A stretch of 64,000 nt of DNA from Nitrospira sp. (GCA_036984305.1 BQWY01000001.1:3679501-3743500), one strand, 5' to 3'. Positions 34,535-44,614 are shown, counted from the stretch's first letter. A program made the numbers and translations. The notes: generated by a model from the letters alone, not told the origin.

Positions 34535-35604
34535 TAATGCGACTGTCCCCTGGAAGATTTTTGATGCAGTGGCAAGGCCGGTGGAAAGGATTGGCGAGAT
34601 TTTCTGGTGGTCGTGGCACCCTGCCCGCGGCCATGGTGAGCCGGCCCATCCTGCTTCTTCGCAGAGTGGTGCCGATCATAGGCCCGGATGATGTCCTGCA
34701 CTAACCGGTGTCGGACCACGTCTTTCTCGTCAAAGTAGACGAACTGTATTCCCTGAATCTCCTTCAAAATATCGATGATCTCTACTAGACCGGAGACTCG
34801 GTCATTGGGAAGGTCAACTTGGGTAATGTCTCCCGTCACCACCGCCTTGGAATTGTTGCCTAACCGAGTCAGGAACATTTTCATCTGCTCGGCCGTCGCA
34901 TTTTGCGCTTCGTCCAAAATAACAAACGAGTCGTTGAGCGTCCGGCCTCGCATGAACGCGAGCGGTGCAATTTCGATCTCACCCCGCTCCATCATGCGGT
35001 TGGCCCGCTCCAAATCCATCATGTCGTAGAGCGCGTCGTGAAGCGGGCGAAGATAGGGGTTGACCTTGGCAAACATATCTCCCGGCAGAAAACCCAATTT
35101 CTCTCCTGCCTCGACTGCCGGCCTCGCTAAGATTATCCGGCTCACCTCGCGCCGGGCCAGTGCCTGAACCGCCATCGCCATTGCTAGATAGGTCTTACCG
35201 GTGCCGGCTGGACCGATACCGATTACGATATCGTATTTTTCAATTGCTTCGACGTAGAGTCGTTGGGCAGGGGTCTTTGGGGCTACTGCGCGCTTCCTGG
35301 TAGCGATGGCAATCGGATTGCCGAGGAATTCCTTGACGGACCCCTCGCTCCCATGCCGCAGTGCAGCAAGTGCCACCTGCACATCGTCAGGGCGGAGATC
35401 GTATCCTTGAGTGATGAGCGCTGCAAGATCGTTCATGATCTGCTCGGCTTTGCGCTCGGCTTCCGGGCTGCCCTCTATAAGGAGCTCCTCGCCTCGAGCC
35501 GACATTCGTACACCAAGTTCGCCTTCGACGAGCTTTAGGTGCCGGTCATGGTAGCCGAACAGAACTGCGGTATTAATGCCCTCGCGAAGCTTTAGTTTCC
35601 GCAC
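34534..35604 (-). CDS. phoH: PhoH-family ATPase
   Basis: This 356-residue protein has the PhoH core: Walker A GPAGTGKTYLAMAMAV, the following RPAVEAGEKLGFLPGD, Walker B region ILDEAQNATAEQMKMFLTRLG, and VVTGDITQVDLP. An N-terminal KH-like region (residues 10-100) and a basic C-terminal tail (GRGQGATTTRKSRQSFPPAL) are present. It is thought to act as an RNA-dependent ATPase or helicase with YbeY. The first codon is GTG with AAGGA 10 or so bases ahead. The gene leads the phoH-ybeY-ftsY group. Confidence 0.92.
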   Translation of the reverse strand: MRKLKLREGINTAVLFGYHDRHLKLVEGELGVRMSARGEELLIEGSPEAERKAEQIMNDLAALITQGYDLRPDDVQVALAALRHGSEGSVKEFLGNPIAIATRKRAVAPKTPAQRLYVEAIEKYDIVIGIGPAGTGKTYLAMAMAVQALARREVSRIILARPAVEAGEKLGFLPGDMFAKVNPYLRPLHDALYDMMDLERANRMMERGEIEIAPLAFMRGRTLNDSFVILDEAQNATAEQMKMFLTRLGNNSKAVVTGDITQVDLPNDRVSGLVEIIDILKEIQGIQFVYFDEKDVVRHRLVQDIIRAYDRHHSAKKQDGPAHHGRGQGATTTRKSRQSFPPALPLHQKSSRGQSH

Positions 35605-35747
35605 GCCGGTGATTGGTATCCTTTTACCTGCAGTGCCTACCTCAGTTAGATGTTAGCAAAACCGTTTTCCCTAACACAAGCGAATGTGCCGGACTACTTT
35701 GGAAGAGATGACCCGGCTTCCGATTTCGTACACTCAATCGTCTGTAT

Positions 35748-36842
35748 TTAGGAAATTGGGGATATGGAAGCAGTTGGAGAGCTTGGCACGGCCACGTCGA
35801 ACTCCTGTGGCGCCATTCCATCGTGTCCATCGCTGACCTCGACGCGCACCCTGTACGATCCCTTGCTCTCCGGAGTCGGGGTCCACACAAGACGGCCTGT
35901 TTTGTCGTCGATAATCATTCCAGGCGGCGCCGCTCTCAAGGCAAATGTGAGCGGATCGCGGTCGGGATCGACCGCTGTGACCAAATACTGCAAACTAGCG
36001 CCCTCTGTTGTAAACGTCGGTGTCGAAGTGATGTGCGGCACACCATTGCCAATCGTTAGTTCTTCCGATCGTGCCGTTGTTCCCTCGGCGCGCCCATCGT
36101 GTGGAACGACCTCTACTGCGATCCGATCTCCTCGCTGCAATTCTTCCGGCGCGAGTTGAAACGACGAGCCGTCCTGAATGAGGATACCGTTCTTCAACCA
36201 TCGGTAGGACAGCGTGACCTCGTGGCGGTCCGAGTCGGTCACTTCGGCGAGGATGCTGAGCCGGTCACCAGCTCGCGGGGATGGTGGGTCAAATTTCAGG
36301 TTGAGGACCAACGGCGCGGCATTTCCCACCAGAAATACAGGTGTGGTGACCATCGCGCCGTCGATCTCTCCATTGTTCGGGATGACTTCTGCTAGTACGC
36401 GATCGCCCTGCTTAGCAAGCCCGAGCGGAAGCGTCGCCGCGGTCTGCCCCGGCACCGGCTCGCCGTTGACGTACCACTGAAAACGTGTCCCGATAGATGC
36501 TCCAGCCGATTGATTCAAGTCGACATGAACAGTTAGCATCCCACGCCCGTCCTGTCGCACCTGCGCAGTGCGAATCATCGGTGCGGCGACAGGATGAATG
36601 TCAAGTCCATTTGTCGGCTGAGGACCTGCACCGGATGGAGGAGAGACGTGGGGCCAGATCCAGAGACCGACCAAGAACGGCACCAGCGCCGCCCCGGTAA
36701 GCAGGTAGGGTTTGACCCTGCTGGCCCTCACAGGGGCATTATCATCTTTCAGGTCGCTGGCGAAGGAGGGAGGCGGAGCTGTCACTCTAGACTTCGGCTG
36801 CCACCTCCCCCGAGACGTCACTTTCGGTCTTGCATCTGGCAC
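35748..36842 (-). CDS. Membrane-anchored Ig-like domain protein next to PilY1
   Basis: This 364-residue protein has one membrane helix at about residues 48-63 (LLTGAALVPFLVGLWIW) after a basic cytoplasmic start. The outer part has repeated Ig-like beta-sandwich units (RFQWYVNGEPVPGQTAATLPL; LSYRWLKNGILIQDGSSFQL) and a final cadherin-like/He_PIG domain (AAPPGMIIDDKTGRLVWTPT). It begins at position 36842, just after the PilY1 stop at 36844, so co-transcription with the pilus genes is very likely. Function unknown; an accessory role in pilus assembly or adhesion is inference. Confidence 0.65.
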   Translation of the reverse strand: MPDARPKVTSRGRWQPKSRVTAPPPSFASDLKDDNAPVRASRVKPYLLTGAALVPFLVGLWIWPHVSPPSGAGPQPTNGLDIHPVAAPMIRTAQVRQDGRGMLTVHVDLNQSAGASIGTRFQWYVNGEPVPGQTAATLPLGLAKQGDRVLAEVIPNNGEIDGAMVTTPVFLVGNAAPLVLNLKFDPPSPRAGDRLSILAEVTDSDRHEVTLSYRWLKNGILIQDGSSFQLAPEELQRGDRIAVEVVPHDGRAEGTTARSEELTIGNGVPHITSTPTFTTEGASLQYLVTAVDPDRDPLTFALRAAPPGMIIDDKTGRLVWTPTPESKGSYRVRVEVSDGHDGMAPQEFDVAVPSSPTASISPIS

Positions 36843-36843
36843 G

Positions 36844-39800
36844 TCAATCCCGCTGATGAAGCCATGAGAGATACCTACTCCACGGTTTTCCGTTGAGGTT
36901 CACTCCTAGATTGAGAGTGGCCCCGGAATCCGTATGAATAAAGAGCATCCCGTTCGATGGCGTCCCTGTACCGCAGGTCGTACACCCTTCCGGCGTGGCG
37001 ATCACCTGAACCACTACCGAGGAGGCCAACCCGCTGCCTAGACCTACCGACGAATTGGCATTCGTGTTGCCAGCCCCGTCGCTGGTAGACCCAAGTACGG
37101 GATCCTTGTACGCCGTTCCGGTCTTGTAATAGAGTGCGTATAAGTTGCTTGTGCCGGTGGAGGCACAAATATCATTGGTCGGGACGAATGTAGGGAAGAA
37201 AATCGTGCCACCGACCAGTGTTGGTGGCACGATTGCCCGCTCCCCGACCGTTTTCAGCTTGGCGAACCAGCCATCCTTGCTTTGGACCAGAGCTATCATA
37301 CTTTGGAAATCGCTCGCTCCAGTCACACCACTGACCTGGTTACTAAGACCACTCGAGCACGTAATGCACAACTTCGCGTCGGATACATCGACGATGTTAT
37401 TGTTCCAACAATTAGCGATGCTGGATTCCGTGCATGAGCCCTTGGCTACTGAATCCTTGATCCCAAATATATACTGCTGCTCCGTACTGATCTTATCCGA
37501 AGCATTAAAATACCGACCCGTCCCGAAGAAGACCCAGGTATTGCTGGCATCATCCAGCGTGACGACTGGGGCCGCCATAATAGGACCGGTCTCCAAGCTC
37601 ACACCGGCCTTGTCTTGGAACGTATCGATCATTTCTGTCGGTGATCTCCCCACCCCATTTGCAATACCCCAAGTGTTCGGAGTGCAGGGGGCCGACGCGC
37701 AGCCTTTCGTCGAGAGACGGTAGAGCTTCCCTCGCCACGGCAAGGCTCCGTCGTAAATCGTCCGTCCGGCGTAGGCCATATCGACACGGAAATCGAGATC
37801 GCGGTCCGTCGCCACGATGTCAGACATGAACGAATTCCACGATCCGACGTCCATGGTCGTCACCAAACTATTATTGGTGCCCGGACCCGCCTTGAGATCG
37901 ATCGCATACATTTTCGCCGTCTGGCTCCCTGCGCTCAGGTCGGCTGCATAGCCGTTCGGCCCTGATCCCAGAATCAGATACCACTTCGCGTTCGTGGGAT
38001 CTGTCGAGGCATCGCCGGATGGGCTGACACGAGCAATTGTCGGGGAACCCGTCGTCAAGCCAAGTCCCGCGTCACTAAAACTCATCACGAGTTTAGGACT
38101 CACCTCTGGATTGGTAATGTCCAGGACAAAGTAGGCGCTATAGAATGTCCGATTGGTGCCGCCGATGTTTACGGTCATGGGAGGGGCGCCGGTTCCAGAG
38201 AGGCACTGCCCGCAACTACCACCCATACCGAACCCTCCCACGAGGATGGTTCCCCAACCACCGGGGTGGTCGGCATCTGGCGTGAAAATCTGCACGTCGA
38301 ACACCTTTGGCTTCAGGTCCACAAAGTAAACATGGCTGTAATCGGACTGTGTGAAGAAACGCAGCTGTGGGAGCAACTCATACGGCACGTATCCCCACAA
38401 TTCCTGTCCCAACTCTTTTCCGCTACTATTATCGACAGGATTCTTGGTAAACCATCCGCTTTCCACCTGGCTCGTCGTCGTTGGGTCATCGCCGGAATGA
38501 TAGTATCCAGCGTTGAACGCATGGAGCATGCCGTCGTTTGCCCCAACATAGATAACCTGCCGGCGGTTGCGATACTGCTGGAAGAAACTTAAGTAGCTCG
38601 CATCCCCATAGGCCAAGTGGAAATTGGACTGCGGAATACCCACAAGCGTCGGCGGGGAATGGATTGGGTCTCCGTATTTCCAGACCGACGGAGTAATACT
38701 TGCCCCGTTCTGTACGTCCATCATCCGGCTTCGCATTCCTGAGATTTCGTCACCTCGGATGAAGTTAATGATATTGTTGGCTGTCGTCGCGCCTGATGAG
38801 GTCGCCCGGATATATGGAGACAATGTGGCGGCATTCACCGTACTAAAGTCCATCTGCTCACCCGCATCAACGACTTTGTTGTTATTCAGGTCAACCCATG
38901 TGACAAGCGTTCTCGAGGCAGATGGTGTCAAGGCGAGTCGCTTGCCTGCCTCCCAAATCGGCTTGACGTCCTTAAGCTGTTGATCCGCCAAGGTAGGTGT
39001 CGTGCTATCAGCCACCCCATCACCATTGGCATCGACATATTTGTTGACCAGGACTTTCCCATAATTGATGCTCGAGGGGTTGTCATCATACCGCGTCGTA
39101 ATAATCATGTCGTCTTTATTGACCAGCCGGCCATCCTGATTCGTATCCTCTCGCAGGTTTCCGTAGCGATCGATGAAGAGCCCTTCGGTAAACCCAAGCC
39201 ACCGCACGTCGGCTCCACCAGTACCTACATCACTAACATAGAAATAGGCTTGGTAGAGGGCACCATCACCCGTAAGAGAGGAGGCCAAGACCGATACGGA
39301 ACTGCCCGAAGCACTTTTTCTCAAGATAGAGGTCAACGCCGCCAGTAGTCGATCCTGAAGATCATCGACATTCGAGGATTCAAAATAGGTGTCGGGAATG
39401 CAATCGGCGCTGCAGCCCGCCACAGTCGAACCAGTCGTTCCGTTCGCATTGTTGAACTTATCCCACTCGATCGGCAAGTCCGGAACGTTGTTTCCATTGC
39501 TGTCGTCAAACCCACCAAGTTGAGCAGCGTGCATGAGCAATTCGCGACCGGCGATATTCCCGAATGCGAAGAAGGTATAGACTGTCACGTTCTGGATTCC
39601 AGCAAGACAATGACCCGGGGTATTGATTACTGCGATGTTCGGCGTCGATCCTCCGCATGGATTCGAGCCCCCATTGTCGGGACGAAGGTCGTTGGTATGC
39701 ATCCAATAGGCCACGTCGTCCAGATAGTGGTTGCCGCTACTGGCATAATCGGTTTTGTGTTCGCCGAGTAAGGTCGCGGGAGGCGTGGCATTGTTTGTGT

Positions 39801-41241
39801 TGCACGTGCCGTTTGGTGTATGGATCGTCGTGCTGCCTCCGTTACAGTGTTGCCCGTGCTGACCGTGTGCATAGTCCTGCAATGCGGCCGGAATGTTCGT
39901 ATCCTGCGTCGGTTCGCCGTCGGTCACAATGATCACGAATGTTTTACAGCACCGCACTTGACTCGAGGTGCTAGCCCAAGCCGGTGTGTGATTACTGCCA
40001 TAGAAGTAGGGATCGCGCCCGCAGGCATTGGTGATATACCCGCTCGGGCAGGTTTCGGAACCGGTCAACACCGAAAGCTCAGACCCGCCGATTCCGCCTA
40101 TGCCGGAACTTTGGAACGCCACGCCATTGGAGTTACCACCAGAAAAGGCAATGGGGTAAATGTACGCGTTATTGCCTGACATCGTTGAGTTGACCTGGGC
40201 GATGTACCGTGCCGATTCGTAGAGCGATTCGGACAATGGAGTCCAGGTCGCGGGATAGGATTCCGCCAGTGCATCCAGAATGGCGGCCGTATTCGTGTTG
40301 AAGGTCTCAACGGTTGAACTGCTCCAGTTGATCGCCTGGCGCGCCCCAAGGCCGACTAACATGCGAGCGCCTTCCGAGTTGCTTTTGAACTCGAACAACC
40401 CGAATCGCGCCTTTGAGCCGATTTGCTGCACGACCCCTGTAGGCTCGCTTGACGCTGATAGCCGAAGAGCGAATTGCGACTCAGAAAATCCGTCGCCGTC
40501 GTTACAACTGTTAGCCGTACTGGACGGATCCGTACTGTCGTTGTCGACACAAAACGTGCCTTGCATCCCGGAGGTCCCGCCCCGAAGATGAATATACAAG
40601 TTGGCCGGGGTACCACTTGTAGCCGAGGTGGGGACACGGCCTGCGTATCCATTCGCACCACCGCTCGGAACGGGGTCTGTCGTATGATGGTTGCAGCACG
40701 CACCACTGTCGAATTGCGATTGCGCCTTGATGGTGATCTTGGCGGGCGACCCGGTGGGTGGGCACGTACCATTTGCATTACGCGTGACGACACAGTCTCC
40801 ACCAGACATGGATTTCTTCAAGGCATCGAAGCGTCGGAACGTCGCCCAGTTAAGGAAGTTGCCGTCCCACTGGGTGCTTGAACACACTGCGCTGACCGTC
40901 GCCCGGGTGGATGCAAGGTCGAAGCGGGTGTTTCCCGTATCGTACGTATAGCAGCCGGTTGTCTGGAAGAAACCCGTATAGGTGGTGGTGGAGACGAAGC
41001 TCTCCACGACCGGCGTCAGCGACCCATCCGAATGCACACCGCACCATGCCGAGTCGCAGGCTCTCCCCCCCATGCTTCCCGAGTTGTCCAGGATCAGCAG
41101 CACGTTCGGGGGCACGACGTCCGCCACGAACGGAGGTGTCGATTGATAATCTCCAATGGATTGAGCCCAGCCCTGTACCGGCAGGCTCACAGCTATCAAA
41201 ATCGCAAGGGCCGCAAGGTTGGTAATAGTCGCGCGTTTCAT
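36844..41241 (-). CDS. pilY1: Type IV pilus tip protein PilY1
   Basis: The start at 41241 (MKRATITNLAALAIL) has GGGAGGGG upstream and gives a signal peptide ending in QGWAQS. The protein has 1465 residues. The N-terminal von Willebrand A domain has the metal-ion site LLILDNSGSMG. The second half is the PilC/PilY1 beta-propeller. Calcium-loop-like sequences occur: DSNGNNVPD, DTNQDGRLVNKDD, DANGDGVAD and DLNNNKVVDAGE. PilY1 sits at the pilus tip with minor pilins and controls assembly, adhesion and surface sensing. It is clustered with pilX, pilW, pilV and fimT-like genes on the same strand, in the order seen in Pseudomonas. Confidence 0.92.
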   Translation of the reverse strand: MKRATITNLAALAILIAVSLPVQGWAQSIGDYQSTPPFVADVVPPNVLLILDNSGSMGGRACDSAWCGVHSDGSLTPVVESFVSTTTYTGFFQTTGCYTYDTGNTRFDLASTRATVSAVCSSTQWDGNFLNWATFRRFDALKKSMSGGDCVVTRNANGTCPPTGSPAKITIKAQSQFDSGACCNHHTTDPVPSGGANGYAGRVPTSATSGTPANLYIHLRGGTSGMQGTFCVDNDSTDPSSTANSCNDGDGFSESQFALRLSASSEPTGVVQQIGSKARFGLFEFKSNSEGARMLVGLGARQAINWSSSTVETFNTNTAAILDALAESYPATWTPLSESLYESARYIAQVNSTMSGNNAYIYPIAFSGGNSNGVAFQSSGIGGIGGSELSVLTGSETCPSGYITNACGRDPYFYGSNHTPAWASTSSQVRCCKTFVIIVTDGEPTQDTNIPAALQDYAHGQHGQHCNGGSTTIHTPNGTCNTNNATPPATLLGEHKTDYASSGNHYLDDVAYWMHTNDLRPDNGGSNPCGGSTPNIAVINTPGHCLAGIQNVTVYTFFAFGNIAGRELLMHAAQLGGFDDSNGNNVPDLPIEWDKFNNANGTTGSTVAGCSADCIPDTYFESSNVDDLQDRLLAALTSILRKSASGSSVSVLASSLTGDGALYQAYFYVSDVGTGGADVRWLGFTEGLFIDRYGNLREDTNQDGRLVNKDDMIITTRYDDNPSSINYGKVLVNKYVDANGDGVADSTTPTLADQQLKDVKPIWEAGKRLALTPSASRTLVTWVDLNNNKVVDAGEQMDFSTVNAATLSPYIRATSSGATTANNIINFIRGDEISGMRSRMMDVQNGASITPSVWKYGDPIHSPPTLVGIPQSNFHLAYGDASYLSFFQQYRNRRQVIYVGANDGMLHAFNAGYYHSGDDPTTTSQVESGWFTKNPVDNSSGKELGQELWGYVPYELLPQLRFFTQSDYSHVYFVDLKPKVFDVQIFTPDADHPGGWGTILVGGFGMGGSCGQCLSGTGAPPMTVNIGGTNRTFYSAYFVLDITNPEVSPKLVMSFSDAGLGLTTGSPTIARVSPSGDASTDPTNAKWYLILGSGPNGYAADLSAGSQTAKMYAIDLKAGPGTNNSLVTTMDVGSWNSFMSDIVATDRDLDFRVDMAYAGRTIYDGALPWRGKLYRLSTKGCASAPCTPNTWGIANGVGRSPTEMIDTFQDKAGVSLETGPIMAAPVVTLDDASNTWVFFGTGRYFNASDKISTEQQYIFGIKDSVAKGSCTESSIANCWNNNIVDVSDAKLCITCSSGLSNQVSGVTGASDFQSMIALVQSKDGWFAKLKTVGERAIVPPTLVGGTIFFPTFVPTNDICASTGTSNLYALYYKTGTAYKDPVLGSTSDGAGNTNANSSVGLGSGLASSVVVQVIATPEGCTTCGTGTPSNGMLFIHTDSGATLNLGVNLNGKPWSRYLSWLHQRD

Positions 41242-41329
41242 GACCATCCCCTCCCGTGGTGTTTCGTCGCCCTCGGCTGTCTCGTTCGTGTTCATTTCGT
41301 CTTGCAAGACCTGAGCGGTCGCGTGTTGT

Positions 41330-41683
41330 TCATCGGGGTAGGTACAAGACGATCTTGACTATCTTGTTCGGTTGCTGCCGTGTGACCAGAAATTGGACTT
41401 CCACCAATTCCCGAATCGCAGACGGCTCCAACAACTTCCCCTGTGGATCCACAATGACAGCGTCCGGAGCAAGCTGATAGCTTCGCCCATTGATATCAAA
41501 AGACGATTGATGCACAGCTGTGACGGTACCGGACTGAGCACCCGGCAGGACGACCGGTGAGTCGGAGGCCGCCAACACACAGTAATTCTGCCCAAGGAGT
41601 GTAAGCGCGCCGAATACGACCATGCCGATCAGCATCCCCCTGCATTTCAACGCGTATATTTCTCGCCCGTCAGCAGTGATCAT
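41330..41683 (-). CDS. Small exported protein in the minor-pilin operon
   Basis: This is an unknown protein of up to 117 residues with a hydrophobic signal-like helix (MLIGMVVFGALTLLG); an ATG inside, before that helix at 41635, may be the real start. The exported part is short and strand-rich (GTVTAVHQSSFDINGRSYQL, VQFLVTRQQPNKIVKIVLYLPR), resembling an OB-like small domain. It sits between pilX and pilY1, so a role in the tip complex is likely. Pseudomonas has PilE-like or PilP-like small proteins here, but no sequence match is claimed. Confidence 0.6.
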   Translation of the reverse strand: MITADGREIYALKCRGMLIGMVVFGALTLLGQNYCVLAASDSPVVLPGAQSGTVTAVHQSSFDINGRSYQLAPDAVIVDPQGKLLEPSAIRELVEVQFLVTRQQPNKIVKIVLYLPR

Positions 41684-41695
41684 GGGCGCCTCCCT

Positions 41696-42286
41696 CTACG
41701 TCGGCTGACGCTTGCAGCCTTGGTCGCCTTCGCCCGTGTAGCAATAGTATTCACCTCGAACGTTCGTGACAGATCCCGTCGCAATATTCTGGGCGAAGCA
41801 GTTGATGGTAAAGAACGTTTCGATGGTCGCCTTCCCAAATTCTCCACTTCCAGTTTGCTTACGAAAGTCCTTGTCGATATCGCCGGTCACCAGATAGACA
41901 GGATTGACTGTTGGGACATTCATTTGAAGGTTGGGAGTGGCGCCTGCTCCAATGGCAAAATCGGGATTGTTCAGGTTGAGTAAGAGGATCTCAGGCTGTA
42001 GCGCGGCCGTGTTGACGACCGGCCCTGCTGGCAGCGCCAAGGTGGCCGGTATCGAGCCTAGGTTCAGAACCTGTTGGATCACCTGAGCCCCTGTGTGTAC
42101 ACAGGCCTCAGCCGCTTGCACTCCGGCTTCGTTCGTGCGGGTGTAGCCAGCTGACGTGTTTTCCATGCTGGTCATCGTGATTGCCGCAATCCCCAGTGCA
42201 GTGAGCATGATCAGAATGACCATGACCGCCAACAAGGCAATGCCCTGCTCATTTGCAATCTGTCCCGTGGCCGTCGACTTTCTCAT
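41696..42286 (-). CDS. pilX: Minor pilin assembly protein PilX-like
   Basis: The start at 42286 gives MRKSTATGQIANEQGIALLAVMVIL, with the PilX-type hydrophobic helix and without the canonical Phe-Thr-Leu-Glu prepilin signal. The ensuing MTSMENTSAGYTRTNEAGVQAAEA segment matches the PilX N-terminal domain. Two to four cysteines near the C-terminus (TINCFAQ, YYCYTGEGDQGCKR) may form disulfides. It is part of the pilus tip complex. The 196 residues fit the family, and the gene overlaps the pilW-like gene slightly. Confidence 0.78.
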   Translation of the reverse strand: MRKSTATGQIANEQGIALLAVMVILIMLTALGIAAITMTSMENTSAGYTRTNEAGVQAAEACVHTGAQVIQQVLNLGSIPATLALPAGPVVNTAALQPEILLLNLNNPDFAIGAGATPNLQMNVPTVNPVYLVTGDIDKDFRKQTGSGEFGKATIETFFTINCFAQNIATGSVTNVRGEYYCYTGEGDQGCKRQPT

Positions 42287-42300
42287 GGGATTCCTCGAGC

Positions 42301-43440
42301 TCAACATACATCACAGAGCGCGAGATTCCGCGCATTGATGGTTTTGGTCAAAACGCGGCGACGCACGGACGCGTAGGGTGGGTTTTGGATCCCGAAATCC
42401 CCTCCCGCAAATACACCCGCTGCGTGATTGTGATCGCTGACCTGCAGTGGATTTGGCGTCAAGTTCGCCGTTGCATTCCCCTCACCCAATCCCTGATCCG
42501 AAGAGCGGGCAGTTTGCCGGGCGACGAGATTGACCTGCACAAGGCGAATACGCTCTGGCGTCATCGGTGGGATAGTCCACTGGTTATTGGTGATAAAGTC
42601 ACCAGGCGTAAACCCCGCAATCCCGTCCAGATTATCCATCACGCGCACCTGCAGATCGCCCGCCGTGCACTGATCGCACGCATAGGCCAACTGAAGGTCC
42701 TCGATGCCGTCCGCGATTGCCACTTGATTATTGATGCCCCCGATGCCAACCGGGCCGCGCATGAGGCATGGCAATCCAACCGCACCACATTGGGCCTGTG
42801 TGTTCGCGACCGAATATTGGATGCACTGCAGCAAGTACACCTGTGCCCCAGCCGGAAAACTTACATTGATATGAGCCGGCTGCGAGAGCTGAAGGCCGTT
42901 GGCTCCGCTCAGCCCGGTGACCTGTGCAGTGAGCCCTCCATTGATTGAAATCGCATTGGAACTGCTCAGCAGCCCGGCCGCTTGCATGGCGGCGACCGCT
43001 CCTGGCTGCAGTTGAATGGTCGAGAATGCCGGAGTGGTATTAGCAGCAAGTGTCCAGGTGGCAGCGACCCCTCCGAGTCCTTGGGTATTCGTCATGGGCA
43101 CCACCATACGAATTTGGTCAGGTGCGGTATCGGGGCCTGCTGGCGTTTGATCAAGCGGGACAATTGGAGCTGCGGTTCCCGTTGGTGTGATACAATTACC
43201 GACTTGAATGCCTGCTTGCCAGCCATAACCCGCCAGTTTGACGTCTCGCGAGATCAGCTCCATAGCCAGACGGACACTTTGTTGAGCGTCCACGATCTGG
43301 CCGTTGGTTCGTGTTGCTTTCTCGCTAGCAATTAGGACCCCAAAGCCAGCCCCGACGATGATGCCGGTGACGGCCAACGCCATCATGATTTCCACCAGCG
43401 TGAATCCGTGACGAGATTCCCAGATTGGCTGGCGCTTCAT
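42301..43440 (-). CDS. pilW: Minor pilin PilW-like
   Basis: The start at 43440 is backed by AGAGGAG upstream. The product has a prepilin signal, RHGFTLVEIMMALAVTGIIVGAGFG, with cleavage after Gly and Glu at +5. The total is 379 residues, long for a pilin and typical of PilW, with a region of cysteines (CIQYSVANTQAQCGAVG; YACDQCTAGD). Membership is supported by its place between pilV and pilX. The predicted role is a core subunit of the minor-pilin tip. Confidence 0.82.
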   Translation of the reverse strand: MKRQPIWESRHGFTLVEIMMALAVTGIIVGAGFGVLIASEKATRTNGQIVDAQQSVRLAMELISRDVKLAGYGWQAGIQVGNCITPTGTAAPIVPLDQTPAGPDTAPDQIRMVVPMTNTQGLGGVAATWTLAANTTPAFSTIQLQPGAVAAMQAAGLLSSSNAISINGGLTAQVTGLSGANGLQLSQPAHINVSFPAGAQVYLLQCIQYSVANTQAQCGAVGLPCLMRGPVGIGGINNQVAIADGIEDLQLAYACDQCTAGDLQVRVMDNLDGIAGFTPGDFITNNQWTIPPMTPERIRLVQVNLVARQTARSSDQGLGEGNATANLTPNPLQVSDHNHAAGVFAGGDFGIQNPPYASVRRRVLTKTINARNLALCDVC

Positions 43441-43509
43441 TCGGCTCCTCTGACAGGATGTCTTACTTGCGTTCATTGCTCCCGTCCGTGATTCGACCCT
43501 TGCAATCCT

Positions 43510-44019
43510 CTATTCCATAGACACGATGGATGTCATCGTGACGATCTGATTTCGTACAAATCCACCGGCACGTTCCTTCGCCTGCCAATTCACGGCAACG
43601 GCCACCTGATATTGGTTGAGCGGGGGGTTGGTAATAATGGGGGTCACGACGACCGTGCCAAAGGTATTTGTGAGACCACTTGCCGCCAGTGCCGCCGTCC
43701 ACTGCACGTAGTCTCCGCTCGCCTGCGGTTCGTTAGCCGCATTGGGTTGTGTTCCTGGGGCCTGCGTGTTGATTCCATTGTAGGGGCTGGCATTGGTAGC
43801 TGCGCGAATACGATTGAATTGGATACGCTCCATCATCGCACCGGCCAAGTTCGCAGCGACTGTAAGATCGTTGGCATCAACGTTTCGATTCATCGCGATC
43901 GTCTGCATGCCAGCTAACGCAAGAAGACCGACTGCCAGAATGCCCGCAGCGGCCATCCCTTCGATAAGGGAAAACCCGCTTCGCGCCGTGATCGTCCGTC
44001 GTTTTGTCGAAACTTTCAT
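43510..44019 (-). CDS. pilV: Minor pilin PilV-like
   Basis: The ATG at 44019 overlaps the upstream TGA (ATGA). The protein of 169 residues begins MKVSTKRRTITARSGFSLIEGMAAAGILAVGLLALAG: a class III signal with cleavage before FSLIE and a hydrophobic helix. The following MQTIAMNRNVDANDLTVAANLAGAMMERIQFNR is typical of PilV. It is one of the tip pilins, co-translated with the FimT/GspH-type pilin. Confidence 0.82.
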   Translation of the reverse strand: MKVSTKRRTITARSGFSLIEGMAAAGILAVGLLALAGMQTIAMNRNVDANDLTVAANLAGAMMERIQFNRIRAATNASPYNGINTQAPGTQPNAANEPQASGDYVQWTAALAASGLTNTFGTVVVTPIITNPPLNQYQVAVAVNWQAKERAGGFVRNQIVTMTSIVSME

Positions 44020-44585
44020 GGGCAAACCCCGCCTGGAGGAACCACGACACCGCACCAGCGGACCCGACCTCCCGGCGACACCGTCACGGAGTACACGATG
44101 TTCTGCGGAACATTGGAAATCGTCCATACGATGGCCGGCGCTCCGACTGGAGCCAACAGCCCTTGCGGGCTGAAATTGGCCGGAGTCAACGGTGCCCCAC
44201 CGGCATTCGTGATACTTGTTAGATTGGTGCCCTTCGTTTGAATACCGGCGGAGATGACATTACCTGTTACAGGATTGGTAAGAGGAAGCCCTGTATTCCC
44301 ATTCAACACCGCCACCGAGAGAGCTTGCCCTTCCGCTCCAGGTATAAGCTGAGGGGAGACAGCAACTGTAACATTCTGATTCATGGCCAGAAGTCGGGAA
44401 GTTTGAAGCGTGGAGGCAATATCTCGAGCCGCCTTTTCTACCTCATTTTTAGCTACCATCCGAGAGAATGCCGGGAGCGCCATGGCGGCCATGACGGCGA
44501 CAATCGACACAACTGTGATCATTTCGAGCAAGGTGAATCCATACTGGTTCCTTGCCGCCACGGTATGTCGATCAATGGTAAACAT
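44016..44585 (-). CDS. fimT: GspH/FimT-type minor pilin
   Basis: The start at 44585 is supported by GAGGTG upstream, giving a 189-residue product. The prepilin signal is NQYGFTLLEMITVVSIVAVMAAM, with Glu at +5. The GspH/FimT pattern continues in KAARDIASTLQTSRLLAMNQNVTVAV. The in-frame open region extends 324 bases further upstream but lacks a ribosome site, and translated it is not protein-like, so it is not included. It is the first gene of the downstream minor-pilin group and lies 11 bases or so after a possible sigma-54 promoter start. Confidence 0.85.
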   Translation of the reverse strand: MFTIDRHTVAARNQYGFTLLEMITVVSIVAVMAAMALPAFSRMVAKNEVEKAARDIASTLQTSRLLAMNQNVTVAVSPQLIPGAEGQALSVAVLNGNTGLPLTNPVTGNVISAGIQTKGTNLTSITNAGGAPLTPANFSPQGLLAPVGAPAIVWTISNVPQNIVYSVTVSPGGRVRWCGVVVPPGGVCP

Positions 44586-44614
44586 ATACTGACACCTCAG
44601 CGACCGCACTGATG

